Part shown: one piece after another, positions 17,444 through 20,712 of the stretch
How the letters are laid out: every line of letters starts with the position of its first letter
Position numbering within the stretch: the first letter of the stretch is position 1
Origin: Hemicentrotus pulcherrimus
Lineage: Eukaryota > Echinodermata > Echinoidea > Camarodonta > Strongylocentrotidae
Direction: 5' to 3'
Length of the DNA stretch: 20,712 nucleotides
NCBI GenBank assembly: GCA_003118195.1
Contig: BEXV01003348.1
Span: 12,728-33,439 of the forward strand
Notes under the pieces: model-generated
The model's database searches: none
The model's input: the letters and a program-made list of their open reading frames with translations, nothing else
What the model was told of the DNA's origin: nothing
Translations under genes and position numbers: made by a program

Positions 17444-20083
17444 TGCTTACCTGTCCTCATGTAAACAAAGACTCCCCAGAGCTTTCAGATCACTCTTCTC
17501 CCCCTGCACATGTATGTTGCCATGGTGTTGGGTGGGCTGTGATGAGGATGCCCGAAGGTCTATTGTCATGTGTTGCCGTGGAAACATAGATTGGTGGCCC
17601 TTAGGTGAGAGTGCAGATGGTGCCTAGAGAAAGTGAACAACATAAATCAGGAAGAGAGTATAATTCAGATTGTACAACACATGGTCTGGCTATAAATGCT
17701 CCATAGCCAATTTCTGGACACAAAACGCATTATGAACTTAAACCCTGGAACAAATAATAAAGACCAACTCTTAACCTGACCTGGGCCCTGTTGCATAAAA
17801 CTTACTAAAGATGGCAACTACCATTAACAGGGCTCAACAGCCAATGAAAATCAAGGTTTCCATGGTAGTTACCATTGATGGAAAAGTTACCATCAATGGT
17901 AAGTTTTGTGCAACAGGTCCATGAAGTCCTGAACCCACTTGCACACCTAACCCTATAGTATCCCTATATCTAAAACAAGAAAGCCTGGAGCAAATGTTGG
18001 AAAAGCACAATCAACTGTCGGATGAACAAAATTTGCATCACTATTGTAGAGGTTGGTGTAAAGGAAAGGACAATTCTATGGTACTATAGGAAAATAAAAC
18101 ATGAAAAGACATTTTTGTCTTTGTACATATGTGTATAAAATTGCTTATAAGGTTACAACGCAAACAGCAAGAATTGATTATTGCTACATCATTATGTATA
18201 GCCATAAAAATGTCTAACAAGTGTCTTAACAGATTATATTTTCAGAGCTGCATTACTGTATACGAACACAGGGTATTGATATCGGCAGTAATAGAATGAT
18301 ATGAATGATTCGTTCAGTTGAACATAGCTGATGAACGAGGAGAACCTGAAAAGCAGCAAACCCAAGATATGCCAATCCTTTCAGAAAACAAAATGGTGCT
18401 ACATGTATTATGTTTGCTTGAAAACTGCAGTAAAACAAAAAACAAATTATATAACAATAATGTCTCTGTCATCCTTCAAACAGAATTCCACATAGAACCT
18501 TTGCAAGAATCATTGAGCAATGCGACAGAGCTAGACAACCCTGCCAGCAAGTGGTATATTCTTACCGTTGGAGGGAACTCCAGCTTGACTGTGTGCATAG
18601 CATCAGATGTACTGGGTGATAACACAGTGCTCTGTAGGTGAGTGCAACATCAGACAAGCAGCGGAGGGGCAGACACAGTGTAAAGATAGCAAATATGCAA
18701 GTTAAATGTTAATGTAAAGCATATATGTATGTACATGTAGCCTGTGAAGAGTTAGTTCAAATTTAATCCAAATCGTGAATGCCAAGCTACCGGTAATTGA
18801 TTTGTAGTGGTTTTATATTTTAAATAAAAGAGGCATTAATGTGTTGGTATGTGACATGGTCAAATTTATCACAATTTTTCTTGATAATATTCTACTTTTC
18901 CAATGAAATACAGAGGTTCAAAACAAGTTGAAATTGCATTTACTTCATAATTTGAAGTAATTTAAACATTCCAGATTCCCTAAGATTTCTAACTTTTTAA
19001 CAAAAAATTCATCGCAAAATTGAAAAAATGAAGGACGAGTAGAGAAATTAAAAATCAGCATTGTACAGGGCTTACATGTAGCTAGGCTGTGGAGTTCTGA
19101 ATTCTAGTCCCATATAGAGTGAGCCCTTTAGACAATGGGTTAGATGCATTTTGCAGATGACTGTTAGGTGCTCACCGTGATGTTATCAAATGAAAAATGA
19201 TTTTTTTTTTTGCACCAAAATATGTATGGGGAAAAATATTGTTTTTCTTCAAAAAAGGATGTCATTTTGTTAATGCTTGGATAAAATCATATTTGAATCA
19301 ATATTTCTTTAAAATAATGTGATTATCACTGATTTTTTTGTTAAGAGGTGGAACTGTACATGATAATAGCACTTCATAAAAAGAATAAAAGCACATTACA
19401 GCTTCATAATGTATTAGTGTGCTTGCATATAATTCCAATGAGTTAGTACAGTTGTAGGTTAATATTGATGCTTTGCATTGACAACACTCACCACAAAGCT
19501 TGAAACACATTCATTTTTATTCACTCACTTACCCCATGGTTCTTGACATACATTGCTGTTCTTTGCTGTGCTGTCGACGCCGTCGAGAATGCATGGGACT
19601 GCTCCTTGTCGACATCTTTGGACCCCTCCAGCGCATTGATCATGACAGAGTTCAGCAGCTCGGTGACAACAGAGGGCAGCGTGCTTGACGCCATAGGGCC
19701 TCCATGGCGGGCGATCGTCCCTAGATTATTGGTGGACTTTGAGAGGAGGGTTCGGGGTGAGAGCTGGCTGCTCGATTCCTTCTGCCCGCCAGACTCGATC
19801 GCGTTCTTCCCAAGCATCGAGTCAGACTTGTTCTTCTTATGTGCCCACGCCGGTCCAGCCTTGAGTGATCTGGTGGTTGATGGTGGTGACTGTTTGTGGT
19901 GGGTCAGGGGGAGGGGTATGGTGAAGTTCCTCCCCCCTGATGGTAGGGTGTTTGCCACGCCCATGGTGGTGGTGGTGGTGGTGGAGGCGGAGGCAGAGGC
20001 AGCCGAGGATGCAGTGGATGTTGAGATACCGGTCCCTTGAAGGGTAGCCAAATGCTTTCTCCTTTCCATTGATGCTCTCGTTT
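12066..20083 (-). CDS. Unrecognised Ser/Thr-rich basic protein, C-terminal seven exons (5'-incomplete)
   Basis: Exons in transcript order: 20083-19533, 18631-18566, 17623-17451, 17180-16942, 14284-14248, 13221-13128, 12179-12066. Junction phases 0, 0, 2, 1, 2, 0 all agree, and the chain reads 423 codons to a TAG, which is strong evidence for one gene. The product starts with a Ser/Ala/Thr-rich region holding six consecutive Thr. A more ordered stretch follows (LPSVVTELLNSVMINALEGS), then a highly basic segment (KKRRKK, SISHSPSRKSQ) that could be a nuclear signal or a phosphorylated disordered region. The C-terminus, VVELNELLQRRQSQ to KKIGFWVDF, may be helical. I do not recognise a domain or family. 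The first exon has a good acceptor, so the Met at 20069 is probably internal and the 5' end is outside the window. Confidence 0.75.
12442..12635. mobile_element. 194-bp MITE flanked by TTAA
   Basis: AGCCTATCTGCACTACTT (12442) pairs with AAGTAGTGCAGTGGGGCT (ending 12635), and TTAA borders both ends (12438-12441, 12636-12639). TTAA duplication is the hallmark of piggyBac-type and Kolobok-type elements. It lies in the intron before the last visible exon of the minus-strand gene and encodes nothing. Confidence 0.8.
13128..13221 (-). CDS. Minus-strand gene exon, 94 bp
   Basis: The acceptor TTCTTTCAG and donor GTAAGT are both near consensus. It enters in phase 2 and leaves in phase 0. Encodes SRSIGSMQEPSYLKSKVGSP and IKKSNSFTGGR, a basic Ser-rich stretch with several likely phosphorylation sites (RSIGS, KKSNSF). 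Confidence 0.85.
13431..13522 (+). repeat. (GA)n microsatellite
   Basis: An imperfect GA repeat with A-rich interruptions in the intron between the 37-bp and 94-bp exons. Open frames on both strands are artefacts of the repeat. Confidence 0.95.
13523..14247. other. Intron sequence of the minus-strand gene
   Basis: AT-rich with no additional exon, inverted repeat or RNA gene that I can support. Confidence 0.5.
14248..14284 (-). CDS. Minus-strand gene microexon (37 or 34 bp) with NAGNAG acceptor
   Basis: The sequence CATGCAGCAG gives two acceptors three bases apart; both keep phase 1 entry and phase 2 exit through donor GTAGGT. The product is TARSGPLTASHC, or TRSGPLTASHC if the second AG is used. 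The exon is accepted mainly because it makes the phase fit between the 239-bp exon (out phase 1) and the 94-bp exon (in phase 2). Confidence 0.6.
14344..14447 (+). repeat. 52-bp tandem duplication
   Basis: Two near-identical copies in tandem, each beginning GGAAATTAGTTACAACGTAG and ending in GAGAGAAAAGAAAGG. They lie in the intron directly upstream (in transcript order) of the microexon. Confidence 0.9.
14787..14807 (-). mobile_element. Terminal remnant of a hAT-like MITE, cut by an N
   Basis: GGGGGGCTGGATCCGCCGCTG resembles the right end of the 15448-15646 element (AGATCCGCCCCTG). The base before it is an N at 14786, so the body of the element has probably been lost or collapsed in assembly. 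Confidence 0.5.
15448..15646. mobile_element. 199-bp hAT-like MITE
   Basis: CAGGGGCGGATCT (15448) and AGATCCGCCCCTG (ending 15646) are perfect 13-bp inverted termini of the CAGGGGCGG type seen in hAT-derived MITEs. The interior has a pyrimidine tract (15533-15590). The flanking 8-mers GAAGAACT and GACTATTC do not match, so no target duplication is preserved. It lies inside the 2.7-kb intron of the minus-strand gene. Confidence 0.8.
15660..16360. other. Intron with retroelement-like T/C-rich sequence
   Basis: Positions 15940-16170 are a TTTCTTC-rich stretch followed by AATTGTGTTATGTTTATTATG and an A-rich end, similar in style to the LINE-like 3' region at 2940-3290. Similarity is compositional, so a family link is only a suggestion. 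Confidence 0.35.
16365..16416 (+). repeat. 26-bp tandem duplication
   Basis: GCATGTTGGAGACGATAGTG plus GCATTG, repeated once with a single base change. Confidence 0.9.
16521..16556 (+). repeat. 20-bp tandem duplication
   Basis: ACTGTAAGATTCTAAT occurs at 16521 and 16541. Confidence 0.9.
16942..17180 (-). CDS. Minus-strand gene exon, 239 bp, basic RS-like segment
   Basis: The acceptor CACTACAG and donor GTAAGT frame a GC-richer exon (phase 2 in, phase 1 out). The product begins QQDSADKTKKRRKKVNGPKR and continues with RRSISHSPSRKSQKNSH. A later run reads SGTDSDPERLMNRRTTERTR, and the exon ends SLTSSLSDPTP. The lysine/arginine cluster could be a nuclear localisation signal, and SISHSPSRK is a likely phosphorylation cluster. 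GC at third codon positions is much higher than in the surroundings, which supports coding. Confidence 0.85.
17393..17436 (+). repeat. (CT)n microsatellite next to an exon donor
   Basis: An uninterrupted CT run ending about 15 bases from the donor at 17450 of the 173-bp exon. On the transcript strand it is a GA tract just inside the intron. Confidence 0.95.
17451..17623 (-). CDS. Minus-strand gene exon, 173 bp
   Basis: The acceptor TTTCTCTAG and donor GTAAGC give phase 0 in and phase 2 out. The product APSALSPKGHQSMFPRQHMT continues to DLRASSSQPTQHHG and GEKSDLKALGSLCLHED. Polar and His/Gln-rich, with no domain recognised. Confidence 0.85.
17783..17920. mobile_element. 138-bp foldback MITE
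   Basis: The left end GGGCCCTGTTGCATAAAACT pairs with the right end AGTTTTGTGCAACAGGTCC as an imperfect inverted repeat. A second inner hairpin (TACCATTGATGG with CCATCAATGGTA, about 17868-17902) makes most of the right half self-complementary. It lies in an intron of the minus-strand gene. Confidence 0.75.
18566..18631 (-). CDS. Minus-strand gene exon, 66 bp
   Basis: The acceptor CTCACCTACAG and donor GTAAGA enclose exactly 22 codons in phase 0 (STVLSPSTSDAMHTVKLEFP, then PT). Because it is a 0-0 exon, it could be skipped without a frame change. Confidence 0.8.
18640..19500. other. Intron of the minus-strand gene
   Basis: AT-rich, with no exon, inverted-terminus element or RNA gene that I can support. 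Confidence 0.5.
19533..20083 (-). CDS. Minus-strand gene, first visible exon, 551 bp
   Basis: The acceptor TGTTTTTATTGCAG and donor GTAAGT frame an exon that enters in phase 1 and leaves in phase 0. The product begins TRASMERRKHLATLQGTG, then a Ser/Ala/Thr tract with six Thr encoded by a pure ACC run (about 19964-19981). It continues through AWAHKKNKSDSMLGKNAIES and SQLSPRTLLSKSTNNLGT to a hydrophobic helix-like stretch (LPSVVTELLNSVMINALEGS), and ends QQRTAMYVKNHG. Third positions are GC-rich. The antisense strand is also open for 165 codons, which I treat as a shadow. Confidence 0.85.
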
Positions 20084-20712
20084 CTGCAATAAAAACAGAT
20101 CATAACATGACAAATGTTGTTTGTCTAACATCTTGAACAGGATGATTATAGTAAAGCAAGAAGTAAACAAAGCTTTATCATTTTTCAGAGGAAATTCAAA
20201 GCTTTTTATCGAATTTAAAAAACATTGGGTTAAAACATGATTTTAGTTTATGTACAGACCTAGCTAGGACAAATATTAATGTTATAAATTGAAAGACAAA
20301 AGTCTGATTTTGTCCCTCTGTTTCATAGAAAGATGGGCCAGAGGGCTAATGACTAGTAAGACCACCTGACATTCCCTATGTATGGGAGAGGGGAGGGGGA
20401 GGGGAGGTACCATGCACCAGGGTTGATCCATGTACTAGGAGGGGCGGCAGTAGGTTAATCCAAGAAATATAAATTGGTGAAAGCATATCACTTCATGCAC
20501 GACATTCAAACGTAATAGGCCACACCACACATATAAACTAGGCATACACACATAATATAATAAGATCTAGAAATCAGGGAAGTCATAATATATTCTCAAA
20601 AAATAAAGTAACATCTTCCAAACAGTTTAAATTTTTCTGAAGAAAATAGATGCATGTTTATCTTGAAAATTACAAAAAAAATCAATTTAAAGAAGAGGAG
20701 ATAGAGAAAATA
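20084..20712. other. Upstream intron of the minus-strand gene
   Basis: No further exon is visible. A G-rich run GGGAGAGGGGAGGGGGAGGG at about 20384-20405 could form a G-quadruplex on the plus strand. The rest is AT-rich. Confidence 0.45.

Noticed and set aside
18318..18641. 107-codon plus-strand open frame
   Set aside because: It overlaps the 66-bp exon of the minus-strand gene in antisense and its translation is not domain-like.
19543..20040. 165-codon plus-strand open frame opposite the 551-bp exon
   Set aside because: It is antisense to an exon that has good splice sites and fits the phase chain. The open frame follows from the exon's GC-rich third positions and the ACC repeat.

Overview
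The window looks like AT-rich, intron-containing metazoan DNA. GT-AG exons are short and widely spaced, and the intergenic and intronic DNA is full of miniature inverted-repeat elements, GA/CT microsatellites and old dispersed repeats. Several terminal inverted repeats (a foldback beginning roughly GGGCCTGTTGCA, a hAT-like CAGGGGCGGATC end, an AAGTCCACYCTA end) remind me of repeats common in echinoderm genomes, so a sea urchin or relative is my best guess. This is an inference; no marker gene proves it. Most long open frames here are chance or antisense frames; the real coding signal is in spliced exons, which I rebuilt from splice sites and reading phase.

Left part (1-5600): dispersed repeats, a roughly 209-bp tandem satellite (1045-1540), one isolated immunoglobulin-domain exon on the minus strand (2200-2445, phase 1-1), a LINE-like 3' tail, GA/CT microsatellites, then about 1.3 kb of AT-rich DNA in which I see no gene.

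Middle (5600-10160): a plus-strand four-exon gene (7486-9676; three exons firm, the fourth tentative) encodes a small, divergent TATA-binding-protein (TBP) family protein. It aligns without gaps to the first TBP repeat, but both DNA-intercalating Phe positions are changed and the second repeat appears to stop early. The gene lies between two exact 14-bp inverted repeats (5616 and 10155) that are flanked by the same 6-bp direct repeat CATCAT, so it may sit inside a mobile element. The same interval holds a 953-bp TA-flanked element and a 211-bp foldback element with 9-bp target duplications.

Right part (10160-20712): a minus-strand gene seen as seven exons (20083 down to 12066) whose phases agree at all six junctions, giving 423 residues and an in-frame stop. 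The product is a basic, Ser/Thr-rich, probably disordered protein that I do not recognise. Its 5' end is outside the window. Its introns and 3' flank carry at least five MITE-like elements with TA, TTAA or hAT-type ends. The two genes converge. I found no tRNA, rRNA, CRISPR or bacterial-type operon structure.
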